DNA of 64,000 nt from an uncultured Saprospiraceae bacterium. Its GTDB lineage: Bacteria; Bacteroidota; Bacteroidia; Chitinophagales; Saprospiraceae. The notes under the pieces were generated by a model. The model did no database searches. It was not told where the DNA came from and saw nothing but the letters and a program-made list of their open reading frames with translations. The stretch is from the NCBI GenBank assembly GCA_937139495.1, contig CAKZQC010000025.1:124001-188000 (forward strand), in the 5' to 3' direction. Made by a program: the position numbers and the translations under genes. Shown one piece after another: positions 27,324-35,902 of the stretch (its first letter is position 1; every line of letters begins with the position of its first letter).

Positions 27324-28652
27324 CTACACCTGCTTCGCCATCTTCACTTTTCTGCCAGGCAAAAAGTCCCAGGCATCTTCGGCTAGTCCCTCTGAGGTCA
27401 CTAACCACAAAATTGGCTTGCGACTCGGTACTTGCGGCTCGGCAGCATAACCATCAGTAAAATATACAATAGCATCAGGCTGATATTGGTTGTTCGCAAA
27501 CTCAATAGGAGCATTGAAATCTGTGCCACCTCTACCCGAAATAACATCTGGTGGAGAGCCTTTGTATAGATATTGGTTATGGATTTGAGTATCGCATTCC
27601 ACGACATATATTTCCGCTCCTTGCTTCCAGATATGATACAATTCACTAAAAAACTCTTTGAGTTCGTCTTCTTGTACCGAGCCAGAAGTATCAATGGCTA
27701 CCAATATTTTTTGCTTTTTCTGAATCTTGATACCAGGAGTCGTGCCGTATCGCTTAGACGGTCTTCGTATCGTGTTTTTTAGACTCGTTCGGCTACTACT
27801 TGCCGTAAAGATACGTAGTACTCGTCGCCAATTGACATTGGGTTTGAGCGAATCGACCAACAGATTGATGTACTGCTGTAGCCCTGCGGGCAAATTGCCA
27901 TAGCTACTAGGTTTGAGCCTAGAAACAGAATTAACGATCGACTCGTTAATCATCGCTTCTATCATCTTCTGTTCGGCACTAGAGAGCTTCTCAAAGTCGT
28001 TCCAAAACTTGTGTTGATTGAGCATTTTGTTATCCTCGTCTTCCATCAAGTCTTTCAGCTTTTGCTGGGCTTGATTGAGGTTGCTTTCATTGCCGTCCTC
28101 GTCGTATCTGTCTTCGTCGTTTTCATTGTTGTCGCCACTACTGCCACCGTCGGTCGATTGCATTTCATCCAGTTCGTCCGATAGTTTTTGGTAGTAATAA
28201 TCAATGGCTTGCCCTCTATTCAGCTTAAACTCTGGAAAATCTTCCAACCGAATAGCGTCTTCCGTCAATTGCTCCGATTTGATGTACTGATTCGCTGCCA
28301 AATCAGAGGCGATACTAAACAATTTTTTATTGCCAAAATCAGGATAACGCAACGTGTGCTTGAATACAATATGCAGAATTTGGTGCTTGATAGCACCATA
28401 ACGCAAATCTTGTGTCGCTTTCTTATTGGCTTGCGGACTAGGCAAATCAGTTACCAGAAGTTCATTCTGCCAATAATCAGGATTGACCAACAATTTAATC
28501 ATTTGTTTGCCGCTAACGCTTACCGCAATAGAGTCCGTTTTTTCGGACACATCTTTAAGAATACTCGTAAAAAAGTGTCCGAAAAAAGGCTCTCCCAGCA
28601 TCAATTGAATACTGGTTTTGGCAACTTCGTCTAATATCTGCTGATGATTCAA
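27324..28652 (-). CDS. VWA-like metallopeptidase-type protein (DUF2201 family)
   Basis: A 442-aa cytoplasmic protein of the VWA-like/DUF2201 family. The N-terminal part (about 1-150) has an HQILHIVFKHTLR segment resembling a zincin-like helix as seen in the family's putative metallopeptidase domain. An acidic linker follows (EMQSTDGGSSGDNNENDEDR, about 165-190). The C-terminal part (about 310-440) is a von Willebrand A domain with the MIDAS motif IDTSGS, a GGTDFNAP loop and YFTDGY. The family usually lies beside a MoxR-type AAA ATPase and acts as a chaperone pair; no such gene is adjacent here. Role unknown. Confidence 0.85.
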   Translation of the reverse strand: MNHQQILDEVAKTSIQLMLGEPFFGHFFTSILKDVSEKTDSIAVSVSGKQMIKLLVNPDYWQNELLVTDLPSPQANKKATQDLRYGAIKHQILHIVFKHTLRYPDFGNKKLFSIASDLAANQYIKSEQLTEDAIRLEDFPEFKLNRGQAIDYYYQKLSDELDEMQSTDGGSSGDNNENDEDRYDEDGNESNLNQAQQKLKDLMEDEDNKMLNQHKFWNDFEKLSSAEQKMIEAMINESIVNSVSRLKPSSYGNLPAGLQQYINLLVDSLKPNVNWRRVLRIFTASSSRTSLKNTIRRPSKRYGTTPGIKIQKKQKILVAIDTSGSVQEDELKEFFSELYHIWKQGAEIYVVECDTQIHNQYLYKGSPPDVISGRGGTDFNAPIEFANNQYQPDAIVYFTDGYAAEPQVPSRKPILWLVTSEGLAEDAWDFLPGRKVKMAKQV

Positions 28653-28756
28653 GTCTATTTTGTTTGATGGTAATTATGATCGAAATATCAAAAGCTAAGT
28701 AACCGTGCAAAAATAATGATGCAAAATGATGCAGGGAATTTTTAGTTCAAACGAGT

Positions 28757-28786
28757 CAAAAAACGTAGTGATAGTGGTGCTATCAC
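28757..28786 (-). terminator. cysS terminator
   Basis: Arms GTGATAG and CTATCAC around TGGTG, with an A-run on the left that becomes a T-run on the minus strand. It lies about 75 bases past the cysS stop. Confidence 0.65.
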
Positions 28787-28859
28787 GAGGCTTTTTGGCG
28801 AAGTATGGGCTAAAAATAGACCATCATTTTACATTAACTTATTTATGCATGGTTATTTA

Positions 28860-30407
28860 CTAGTCTTTTTTGCTCCAAGTAGCACCTTCTTTGCCGTCTT
28901 TGACGGTCACGCCAATCGCTTGTAATTGATCTCTAATCAAATCGCTGGTTGTCCAGTCTTTTTGGTCTTTGGCAGCTTGACGCAATTGCAAAACAACCTG
29001 CATCACCTCGTCCACCAAATTGCTAGTATCGCCCCCAGTACTATCCGATGCGGTATTGGCGCCAGCTTCATCGACCAAACCAAAAATATCAAAAATGAAG
29101 GTATGAAATACTTCTTTCATTCTATCCAAAGTGGCTTCGCTGATGGCAGTTATCGCCAATCTACCTTTGTGGAGTGCTTTTATTTTAGGAATAATAACAT
29201 TGAGTTTGGCTAAAGCCATCGCAGTATTAAAATCATCATTCATGGCATCAAAAGCCATATCCAATAGCTTGTTGATTTGGTCATCATCTTCTGTTGGTTG
29301 GGCTTCGCCTGTATGTTTTAGCTGCTGCAATGTATGATAGGCTTCTAGCAGTTTTGTGTATGCTTTTTCGGCATCAGCCAATCCTTTTTCTGTGATGTTC
29401 AATACGCTGCGATAGTGGGCTTGTAGCATAAAAAAGCGAACTGCCATCGGGCTATAAGCTTTCGACAAAATAGCATTGCTACCCGCAAAAAGCTCCGCAG
29501 GCAAAATAGAATTGCCTGTACTTTTAGACATTTTTTTGCCATTGAGTTCGAGCATATTGGTGTGCATCCAGTAACGGACGGGCTGGCAGCCACAGGCACC
29601 CACATTTTGAGCGATTTCATTCTCATGATGTGGAAACTGCAAATCCATACCACCTCCATGTATATCAAACTCTTTGCCGAGGTACTTGGTGCTCATCGCA
29701 GAACACTCCAAGTGCCAACCTGGAAAACCGACGGACCAAGGCGAAGACCATTTCATAATATCATGTTCGCCTGCTTTGATCCAAATAGCAAAGTCAGAAG
29801 CATGACGCTTTTCACTTTGATTTTTGAGGTCGTCTCTGGTTTCTGTGAGCAAGTCATCTTGCTTTTTGCCCGACAAATTGCCATAAATATCTTCTTCTGT
29901 AATGAGTTTTTGTGTATCGAAATAAACAGAACCATTGGTTTCGTAGCCATAGCCATTATCCAATATTTGTTGTACCATTTCTATCTGCTCGATAATATGT
30001 CCTGTAGCCGTCGGCTCAATACTAGGCGGCAAATTATTGAGTTGTCCTAATACACTTTTGAATAGATTCGTATATTTCTGGACAACTTCCATGGGTTCGA
30101 GCTGCTCCAAACGAGCTTGCTTCGCTATCTTACCTTCTTCACCAGTATCGACATCACCTACCAAGTGACCTACGTCCGTAATATTACGGACATAACGAAT
30201 CTTGTAGCCCAAAAACAGCAAATAACGATAGATCAAATCGAAAGAAACAAAGGTTCTACAATTGCCCAAGTGTACTTCATTATAGACCGTTGGTCCACAG
30301 ACATACATGCCTACTCTGCCAGCTATCAATGATTGGAAAACTTGTTTTTCACGAGTCAACGAATTGTACATCGTTAGTTCGTACTTGGGTTTGAATGTTT
30401 CTTTCAT
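28860..30407 (-). CDS. cysS: Cysteinyl-tRNA synthetase
   Basis: Class I aminoacyl-tRNA synthetase that charges tRNA-Cys. The 515-aa protein has the HIGH-type motif VYNEVHLGN with the zinc cysteine just before it (VCGPTVYN), further zinc ligands in WHLECSAMS and HHENEIAQ, and the KMSKS loop (GKKMSKSTGNS). The C-terminal anticodon-binding helices follow (about 380-515). Length is slightly above the usual 460-490 aa because of small insertions in the middle and at the end. It is transcribed alone, and no essential motif is missing. Confidence 0.97.
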   Translation of the reverse strand: MKETFKPKYELTMYNSLTREKQVFQSLIAGRVGMYVCGPTVYNEVHLGNCRTFVSFDLIYRYLLFLGYKIRYVRNITDVGHLVGDVDTGEEGKIAKQARLEQLEPMEVVQKYTNLFKSVLGQLNNLPPSIEPTATGHIIEQIEMVQQILDNGYGYETNGSVYFDTQKLITEEDIYGNLSGKKQDDLLTETRDDLKNQSEKRHASDFAIWIKAGEHDIMKWSSPWSVGFPGWHLECSAMSTKYLGKEFDIHGGGMDLQFPHHENEIAQNVGACGCQPVRYWMHTNMLELNGKKMSKSTGNSILPAELFAGSNAILSKAYSPMAVRFFMLQAHYRSVLNITEKGLADAEKAYTKLLEAYHTLQQLKHTGEAQPTEDDDQINKLLDMAFDAMNDDFNTAMALAKLNVIIPKIKALHKGRLAITAISEATLDRMKEVFHTFIFDIFGLVDEAGANTASDSTGGDTSNLVDEVMQVVLQLRQAAKDQKDWTTSDLIRDQLQAIGVTVKDGKEGATWSKKD

Positions 30408-30548
30408 TTTTTTCTATTATTTTTTTTTAGTAATGAAATTGTTTGAGTTGTTATCACTTCTTTGTGAGCAAACAGCTTCAACAACAAATTTATCATTAAG
30501 CCATCAAAAAGCGAAAGAAAGAAACGATTAATTTGATTAGCAAATAAA

Positions 30549-31394
30549 TTACGCTCCTACCTTGACCAATTCCAAGCCATTCCAACCATACTTAATGGTA
30601 GATTGTTCGGTTATTTTTTCTCTTTTTTGAGTAGAAATAATACCTATTTGTCGTTGATACAAAATCGTTTGAGATTGCCCGCCTTTGTCAGCGGGATAGA
30701 CCAAATATTGTCGAGCAAAACTCTTGTCGGAAAACCCTTGACTGAGCAGCTTGATGAAATGTAGTTTTCTACCAGTCCAGAAAATAACTATTTCGGCAGA
30801 TACGCCGCCACAATAACCGTCACTAAAGGCAAGTTCTAGCACTTCCTGAATTCCTCGTACGCCTCGGTTGCCTGTCGCTCTAATTTGCGTTTGGGTATAA
30901 ATCGTACCTGCGGCAGTCGTCGTCAATTGATCTACTAATTGATTGCCCTTGCAGGTATTGATTTCCAACAAAATACTAGGATCTTGATAATCGCCTCGGT
31001 CAATTAGCTCAATAGCAGCTACGCCATACATAAACCGCACGCTAGTATCTCGACCAATATGACTACCGACCGCAATATTGCCACCCCAAACAAAACCTTC
31101 TATCAGCTTGCCCGATTGTTGGGTTTGTACTCGATACCAGTTGGTCAAAAAGCCCTTAATTGTCGTCCGTTCGTCCATGCGTTCGAGTACTTGGATTGTT
31201 GTACCAATTGGCAATACTTGTAGTGTAGTTGCGACTAGGGCAGGGGCTGTTTTTAGTAAGCTGCTATCTCTCAATATTAGTTGCTCGCTACCTTCCTCAA
31301 ACGTTCGGTAGAGGGTATGAAAAGTATAGTCGTCCACTTGTGCTTGCAAGCTATTGCTCAGCAAAAAGGAAACAAAAAAATAAAGCGATTTCAT
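30549..31394 (-). CDS. Exported protein with bacterial SH3-like domain
   Basis: A 281-aa secreted protein. The ATG at 31394 gives a signal peptide (MKSLYFFVSFLLSNSLQAQ); an upstream ATG at 31430 lies in the parB terminator and is rejected. Residues about 40-105 have the SH3b pattern (APALVATTLQVLPIGTTIQV, then TNWYRVQTQQSG and EGFVWGGNIAVG), often a cell-wall or peptide ligand-binding module. The remaining part contains GNRGVRGIQEVLELAFSDG and a beta-rich tail (EIVIFWTGRKLHFIKLLSQG) with no family recognised. Function unknown. Confidence 0.8.
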   Translation of the reverse strand: MKSLYFFVSFLLSNSLQAQVDDYTFHTLYRTFEEGSEQLILRDSSLLKTAPALVATTLQVLPIGTTIQVLERMDERTTIKGFLTNWYRVQTQQSGKLIEGFVWGGNIAVGSHIGRDTSVRFMYGVAAIELIDRGDYQDPSILLEINTCKGNQLVDQLTTTAAGTIYTQTQIRATGNRGVRGIQEVLELAFSDGYCGGVSAEIVIFWTGRKLHFIKLLSQGFSDKSFARQYLVYPADKGGQSQTILYQRQIGIISTQKREKITEQSTIKYGWNGLELVKVGA

Positions 31395-31424
31395 AAATAA
31401 AAGTATTAGTGATACCACTAAATT

Positions 31425-31468
31425 AAACAAAAAAAGAGCCAGCTTCTAAGGATTAGAAACTGGCTCTT
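31425..31468 (-). terminator. parB terminator
   Basis: Arms AAGAGCCAGCTTCTAA (31434-31449) and TTAGAAACTGGCTCTT (31453-31468) around a 3-base loop, with the A-run at 31429-31435 giving the T-tract on the minus strand. It separates parB from the SH3-domain gene. Confidence 0.85.
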
Positions 31469-31491
31469 CAATATAATAACCTTCAATGTAT

Positions 31492-32397
31492 TTATTCTTC
31501 TTTGTCAAGCACATCAAGTATGCGATTGAGTTTGTCGGTATCTTCAAAGCTGATAATAATCTGCCCTTTGCCCGACTCGTTCGTTTTGAGCGTTACTTTA
31601 GTATCCAGAAAGTTAGCTAAAGTATCTTGCACTTTTTGGTGTGCAGGCGAAAGTCCATTGCGAGTGGTTTTGAGTGGCTGATTACCTTTTTTGCCTTCTT
31701 TTTTCCAGCGCATCAATTCTTCAACTTGTCGTACAGATAGCTTTTTATTGACAATGTCATGGAATACAGCGAGTTGGAAAGCAATATCATCAGTAGCCAT
31801 CAATGCCTTGGCGTGTCCCATTGTGATATCGCCTATCTGCAATGCTTTTTGTATGTTCTCAGGCAAATTGAGCAGACGAGTATAGTTCGTAATAGTAGTT
31901 CTACCTTTACCAACACGCTCTGCCATTTGTTGGTGAGTCAGTTCACATTCTTTCATCAATCGACCGTAGGTAATCGCAATCTCGATAGGATTAAGTTCTT
32001 GACGCTGAATGTTTTCAATCAGTGCCATCTCAATCATCTCTTGATCATTCGCCAAACGGACATAAGCAGGTATTGCTTTGAGTCCTGCCATTTTGGACGC
32101 TCTCAAACGGCGCTCTCCCGAGATAAGCTGATATTTGCCTTCACCTAAGTGACGCACCGTAATCGGCTGAATCAAGCCATGTACCGCAATGGAACTAGAG
32201 AGTTCTTTCAGTGCTTCTGGTTCAAAATCAACCCGTGGTTGAAAAGGATTTACTTCTATATCCGTCAATGCAATTTCTGCAACAGCACTCGACAAATCTT
32301 TGACTAATGCCTCCTTATCTTGCTCATTGTTGATAGTGGTATCAATATTACCCAACAATGCCCCTATTCCTAATCCTTTATTTTTGCGTTTTGCCAT
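31492..32397 (-). CDS. parB: ParB/Spo0J chromosome-partitioning protein
   Basis: CTP-dependent DNA clamp that loads at parS sites and organises the origin region. The 301-aa protein has the N-terminal ParB/Srx domain (about 38-125) with the CTP-binding GERRLRASKMAGL and VRLANDQEMIEMALIENIQRQELNPIE region (conserved ENIQR), a central helix-turn-helix (THQQMAERVGKGRTTITNYTR) and a C-terminal dimerisation tail. It looks complete. The partner ATPase gene parA is not next to it, unlike most bacteria; the upstream gene is hppD, 198 bases away. No match to the usual parS 16-mer was seen nearby. Confidence 0.93.
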   Translation of the reverse strand: MAKRKNKGLGIGALLGNIDTTINNEQDKEALVKDLSSAVAEIALTDIEVNPFQPRVDFEPEALKELSSSIAVHGLIQPITVRHLGEGKYQLISGERRLRASKMAGLKAIPAYVRLANDQEMIEMALIENIQRQELNPIEIAITYGRLMKECELTHQQMAERVGKGRTTITNYTRLLNLPENIQKALQIGDITMGHAKALMATDDIAFQLAVFHDIVNKKLSVRQVEELMRWKKEGKKGNQPLKTTRNGLSPAHQKVQDTLANFLDTKVTLKTNESGKGQIIISFEDTDKLNRILDVLDKEE

Positions 32398-32549
32398 GTT
32401 CTAGTTTCTTACTGAAGTTTTTAAAGAAGAGTGGGAGAAAAAGATATTTCATTTTCACTTGAAACGACTTTTAAAGAACTTCACTTATTTATTTGCTGCG
32501 AAGATACAAAAGTTCTACCATTTGCGAAAGCAAATAGGCGATACCTATT

Positions 32550-32583
32550 AGAGATTATTACGAATAGATTCGTAATAATCTCT
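32550..32583. repeat. 34-bp perfect hairpin after hppD
   Basis: AGAGATTATTACGAAT and its exact complement ATTCGTAATAATCTCT are separated by AG. It lies 12 bases after the hppD stop. There is no T-run on the minus strand, so it may stabilise the mRNA end or act as a weak terminator. Confidence 0.7.
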
Positions 32584-32594
32584 ATAAAGTTGGC

Positions 32595-33734
32595 TTACAG
32601 CGTACCTCTACGAGCTTGTTCGGCTTCAATCGACTCAAAGAGCGCTTTGAAGTTACCTTTGCCAAATGATTGCGCTCCTTTGCGTTGGATTATTTCAAAG
32701 AATAAAGTCGGTCTATCCAATACAGGCTTGGTGAAAATCTGTAGCAAATAGCCTTCATCATCTCTATCGACCAATATTCCCAACTCTTTGAGTTGTAGAA
32801 TTTCTTCGTCAATTTCGCCAACTCTGTCCAATACCGTATCGTAATAAGTAGCAGGTACAAACAAAAATTCTACGCCTCTGCTTTGCATTTCCTTGACAGT
32901 ACTTACTATGTCATCGGTCGCTACGGCAATGTGTTGGATACCTGCACCACCATAAAAATCCAAATATTCTTCTATTTGCGACTTTTTGCGCCCTTCTGCT
33001 GGCTCGTTGATCGGGAACTTAACACGTCCGTTACCATTGGTCATTACTTTGGACATCAACGCAGTATATTCGGTAGAAATATCTTTGTCATCGAAGCTCA
33101 CTAAGTTGGCAAAGCCCATTACTTTAGCGTAATATTCTACCCAAGTATTCATTTCGTTCCAACCGACATTGCCCACCATGTGATCAATATATTTGAGTCC
33201 TACAGTAGTCGGGTTGTAAGGCGTTTTCCACGCCTGATACCCTGGCAAAAAGATACCTTTGTAGTCTTTGCGTTCTACAAAAATATGCACGGTATCACCA
33301 TAGGTATGAATACCAGAGCGGACAACACGACCGTGTTCGTCTTCTTCTACCGTTGGCTCCATAAACGGTATTCCACCACGTTTGGTGGTTTCTTCATAAG
33401 CTTTGGTGGCATCGTCCACCCATAGCGCGACTACTTTGACGCCATCACCGTGTTTGTTGATGTGTTCCACTATGGGGCTATCCGCATTCATTGGAGTCGT
33501 CAATACTAGACGAATTCTATCCTGTACCAATACATACGAAGTTCTATCTTTTACACCAGTTTCCAATCCTGCATACGCCAGTTCCTGAAACCCAAAAGCA
33601 GTCTTGTAATAATGTGCTGCTTGCTTGGCATTGCCTACATACATTTCGACATAATCTGTACCGAGTAGTGGCAAAAAGTCTTCAGCAGCATCAAATATTT
33701 TCTCTATTCCTAAAGTAGCTTCTATATTTTTCAT
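32595..33734 (-). CDS. hppD: 4-hydroxyphenylpyruvate dioxygenase
   Basis: Fe(II) dioxygenase that converts 4-hydroxyphenylpyruvate to homogentisate in tyrosine catabolism. The 379-aa protein, started at the ATG at 33734 (an upstream ATG at 33827 adds an unlike leader), has two vicinal-oxygen-chelate halves. The iron ligands are seen as KYIDHMVGNV (His), GIQHIAVATDD (His) and LFFEIIQRKG (Glu). The C-terminal signature GKGNFKALFESIEAEQARRG is typical. It lies just upstream of parB and downstream of hmgA, the next pathway enzyme, all on the same strand. Confidence 0.96.
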   Translation of the reverse strand: MKNIEATLGIEKIFDAAEDFLPLLGTDYVEMYVGNAKQAAHYYKTAFGFQELAYAGLETGVKDRTSYVLVQDRIRLVLTTPMNADSPIVEHINKHGDGVKVVALWVDDATKAYEETTKRGGIPFMEPTVEEDEHGRVVRSGIHTYGDTVHIFVERKDYKGIFLPGYQAWKTPYNPTTVGLKYIDHMVGNVGWNEMNTWVEYYAKVMGFANLVSFDDKDISTEYTALMSKVMTNGNGRVKFPINEPAEGRKKSQIEEYLDFYGGAGIQHIAVATDDIVSTVKEMQSRGVEFLFVPATYYDTVLDRVGEIDEEILQLKELGILVDRDDEGYLLQIFTKPVLDRPTLFFEIIQRKGAQSFGKGNFKALFESIEAEQARRGTL

Positions 33735-33755
33735 AATAAGGTTATTGTTGATGTT

Positions 33756-33767
33756 GCCCTCTTGGGC
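33756..33767. repeat. First of three small GC hairpins between hppD and hmgA
   Basis: GCCC-TCTT-GGGC at 33756-33767 is followed by GCCC-TTTCT-GGGC at 33791-33803 and GCC-TGC-GGC at 33117+700 bases on (33817... third copy 33817-33825), with similar AATTGTT-GAAAATTG spacers between. These are short spaced hairpins in the 220-base gap between hppD and hmgA. Confidence 0.4.
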
Positions 33768-33876
33768 AATTGTTGAAAAATTGTTTGTTCGCCCTTTCTG
33801 GGCTCTGTTGATTTTTGCCTGCGGCAATTGTTTGAAAATTGTTATATCGTATAGTTGGCAAAAAAAAGTCTAAAAA

Positions 33877-33960
33877 TCTACCAGTGCAGCGTTCTAGCAT
33901 CTAGCAATCTAACACCAATCTACCAGCACAGCGTTCTAGCATCTAGCAATCTAGCACTAA
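33877..33960. repeat. 42-bp tandem repeat at the 3' end of hmgA
   Basis: Two near-identical 42-base units (33877-33918 and 33919-33960) sharing CTACCAG, CAGCGTTCTAGCATCTAGC and AATCTA blocks, differing at only a few bases. The second unit runs into the hmgA stop codon. Related TCTAGCA/TCTAA-type words occur at about 58025-58115. Confidence 0.85.
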
Positions 33961-35117
33961 TGGTGCAACCAAGATAAATAATAATCAGGGTCTTCCATGG
34001 CTAAGGCGGCTTCTGTTATCTCGAAAGGTCGGAACGGATCAACCATGACCGCTAATTCTTCCGTAGATTCTACTCCTATACTGCGTTCGGCAGCTCCAGG
34101 GTGAGGTCCATGAGGAATCCCACCAGGGTGGAGCGTAATTTGACCTCGATTGATGTTATTTCTACTCATAAAATCGCCATCTACGTAGTAGAGAATTTCG
34201 TCCGAATCAATATTGCTATGGTTGTAAGGGGCAGGAATTGCCTTGGGGTGATAATCGTACTTGCGTGGGCAGAACGAACAAATCACGAAACCAGCAGCAG
34301 CAAATGTCTGATGTACTGGCGGTGGCTGATGCACTCGACCTGTAATCGGCTCAAAATCATGTATCGAAAAAATATAAGGATAATGAAAACCATCCCAGCC
34401 AATCGCATCAAATGGATGCGTAGCATAGGTGTACGGGAAAATCATTCCCTGCTTTTTGATCAATACCTCAAAATCACCTTCTTCGTCGTGTGTCTTTAGA
34501 TTTTTGGGAGTGCGAATATCTCGCTCACAAAAAGGTGAATGCTCCATCAATTGCCCTTGGTCGTTCTGATAACGCTTAGGAAAACGAATGGGACTAAACG
34601 ACTCAATAACTAACAAACGATTCTGTTCGGTCTCGAATGTTATTTGATAAATCGTGCCTCGTGGCAATACAATATAATCGCCGTACTCAAAGTCCAATTC
34701 TCCATAAACGGTCTGTACCGTTCCTTTGCCTTCGTGTACAAAAAGTAGCTCGTCGGCATCAGCATTTTTGTAAAAATAATTCATCTTTTCGCCCGTAGGA
34801 GCGGCTACACCCAAGTGCAAATCTTGATTGACCAACAGGGTTGTTCTACTTTCGAGATAATCGGGTGTAGGCTTGGCATCGAAGGTGCGGAGGGAAATTG
34901 CCTTCAAATTTTTTTTGACCGCAATCTTAGGTGCGACCGAGTAGGATTCGCCTATTGCCTTGACCAAAGTAGGCGGGTGGGCATGGTAAATCGTCGAGTA
35001 AACCGCCGAAAAACCCTCGGTACTGACCAATTCTTCTGCATACAGTTCGCCATTGGGCTTTCTGAACTGTGTATGTCGCTTGTGCGGGATTTCTCCCAAT
35101 CGTGTGTAAAATGCCAT
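33957..35117 (-). CDS. hmgA: Homogentisate 1,2-dioxygenase
   Basis: Opens the aromatic ring of homogentisate, giving maleylacetoacetate, the step after HPPD. The 386-aa protein is a cupin-fold iron enzyme. Visible features are the cupin motif EGKGTVQTVYGELDFEYGDY, the H-P-F-D-A-I-G-W-D-G region, VHQPPPVHQTFAAAGFVIC, and the iron-site stretch HSNIDSDEILYYVDGDF plus HPGGIPHGPHPGA. It is a little shorter than the animal enzyme (about 445 aa) but matches the bacterial Bacteroidota type. A perfect promoter lies upstream. The tandem repeat at its end overlaps the stop codon. Confidence 0.95.
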   Translation of the reverse strand: MAFYTRLGEIPHKRHTQFRKPNGELYAEELVSTEGFSAVYSTIYHAHPPTLVKAIGESYSVAPKIAVKKNLKAISLRTFDAKPTPDYLESRTTLLVNQDLHLGVAAPTGEKMNYFYKNADADELLFVHEGKGTVQTVYGELDFEYGDYIVLPRGTIYQITFETEQNRLLVIESFSPIRFPKRYQNDQGQLMEHSPFCERDIRTPKNLKTHDEEGDFEVLIKKQGMIFPYTYATHPFDAIGWDGFHYPYIFSIHDFEPITGRVHQPPPVHQTFAAAGFVICSFCPRKYDYHPKAIPAPYNHSNIDSDEILYYVDGDFMSRNNINRGQITLHPGGIPHGPHPGAAERSIGVESTEELAVMVDPFRPFEITEAALAMEDPDYYLSWLHH

Positions 35118-35139
35118 GAGTATTTTTTTTGTCTGATAC

Positions 35140-35170
35140 CAAAATTAACAAAATAGGAGCAGGTTGCCAA
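35140..35170 (-). promoter_or_regulatory. Bacteroidota-type promoter for hmgA
   Basis: On the minus strand TTG (35170-35168), a 20-base spacer and TAATTTTG (35147-35140) match TTG-N20-TAnnTTTG. Transcription would begin near 35133, giving a leader of only about 16 bases before the ATG at 35117. Confidence 0.7.
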
Positions 35171-35202
35171 TTATAAAGCAACTAGACCTGCTATTACAAT
35201 AC

Positions 35203-35231
35203 AAAAAAAAGCCTTTAGCAATGCTAAAGAC
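35203..35231 (-). terminator. Terminator after the flavin-reductase-fold gene
   Basis: Arms GCCTTTAGC and GCTAAAGAC (one wobble pair) around a 3-base loop, with an A-run at 35203-35210 that gives eight T on the minus strand. Confidence 0.75.
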
Positions 35232-35239
35232 TTCTATTT

Positions 35240-35878
35240 TTAAATTTTAGTAACTTTTTGGTCGGGGCGAGCATACGATAATCGAGCCTGTTGCTGTGGG
35301 CGATGATAAGCATCTAAGCCACTAATAGCAACTGTCTGAGCAGTATTCAAATCAACAAAACCATCGTCTGCTATTATTTCTGGTGGGAGTATCAGTTCGA
35401 GCACTCGACCCAAAACTAAGATCGTTCCATTAGCTTTGACAGGAATCGTTTCGACCAATTCCATTGCCATCTTGATAACAGACTGCTTGACAAAGGGAGC
35501 TTCAAAGTTATTGATGTATTCTTCTTCCAAGTCGGTTTTGTCAAATTCCGAAATATTCTCAGGGTACTTTGCTGAAGTGTGATGAGCATCTTCTATGATC
35601 GCTTGGTGGATATGATTGATGGTATAATACTTCGTATTAATAATATTGTCGTAGGTATTGCGTGCCACGGTAGTTGGTCGCATCACGACCCCAATCAAAG
35701 CAGGATTGGAACCAAAATGCGTTACCGAACTAAAAACAGCTACATTGCTAACGCCATTCTTACTTTTTGTGCCAATTAGGTTAGCGGACTTGTAGCCCGT
35801 AATACTGTTGATGAGATTGATACGATAGAGGTGTTCCATCTCTTCGATGTCGGCAGCTGTTATGCTAAGTGGACTCAT
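35240..35878 (-). CDS. Flavin-reductase-like FMN-binding protein
   Basis: A 212-aa split-barrel flavin reductase-like protein. Characteristic segments are KSANLIGTKSKNGVSNVAVF, SVTHFGSNPALIGVVMRPT and TARNTYDNI-type (TVARNTYDNIINTKYYTINH) nucleotide-binding parts. No signal peptide. Relatives beside hmgA and hppD in Bacteroidota suggest a role linked to tyrosine breakdown, perhaps as a reductase or FMN-dependent oxidoreductase. It is transcribed on the same strand just upstream of hmgA, but a terminator and a new promoter separate them, so any link is by proximity rather than by one operon. Confidence 0.85.
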   Translation of the reverse strand: MSPLSITAADIEEMEHLYRINLINSITGYKSANLIGTKSKNGVSNVAVFSSVTHFGSNPALIGVVMRPTTVARNTYDNIINTKYYTINHIHQAIIEDAHHTSAKYPENISEFDKTDLEEEYINNFEAPFVKQSVIKMAMELVETIPVKANGTILVLGRVLELILPPEIIADDGFVDLNTAQTVAISGLDAYHRPQQQARLSYARPDQKVTKI

Positions 35879-35902
35879 TGTTTTCTTGTTTTTTTAGTAC
35901 AA

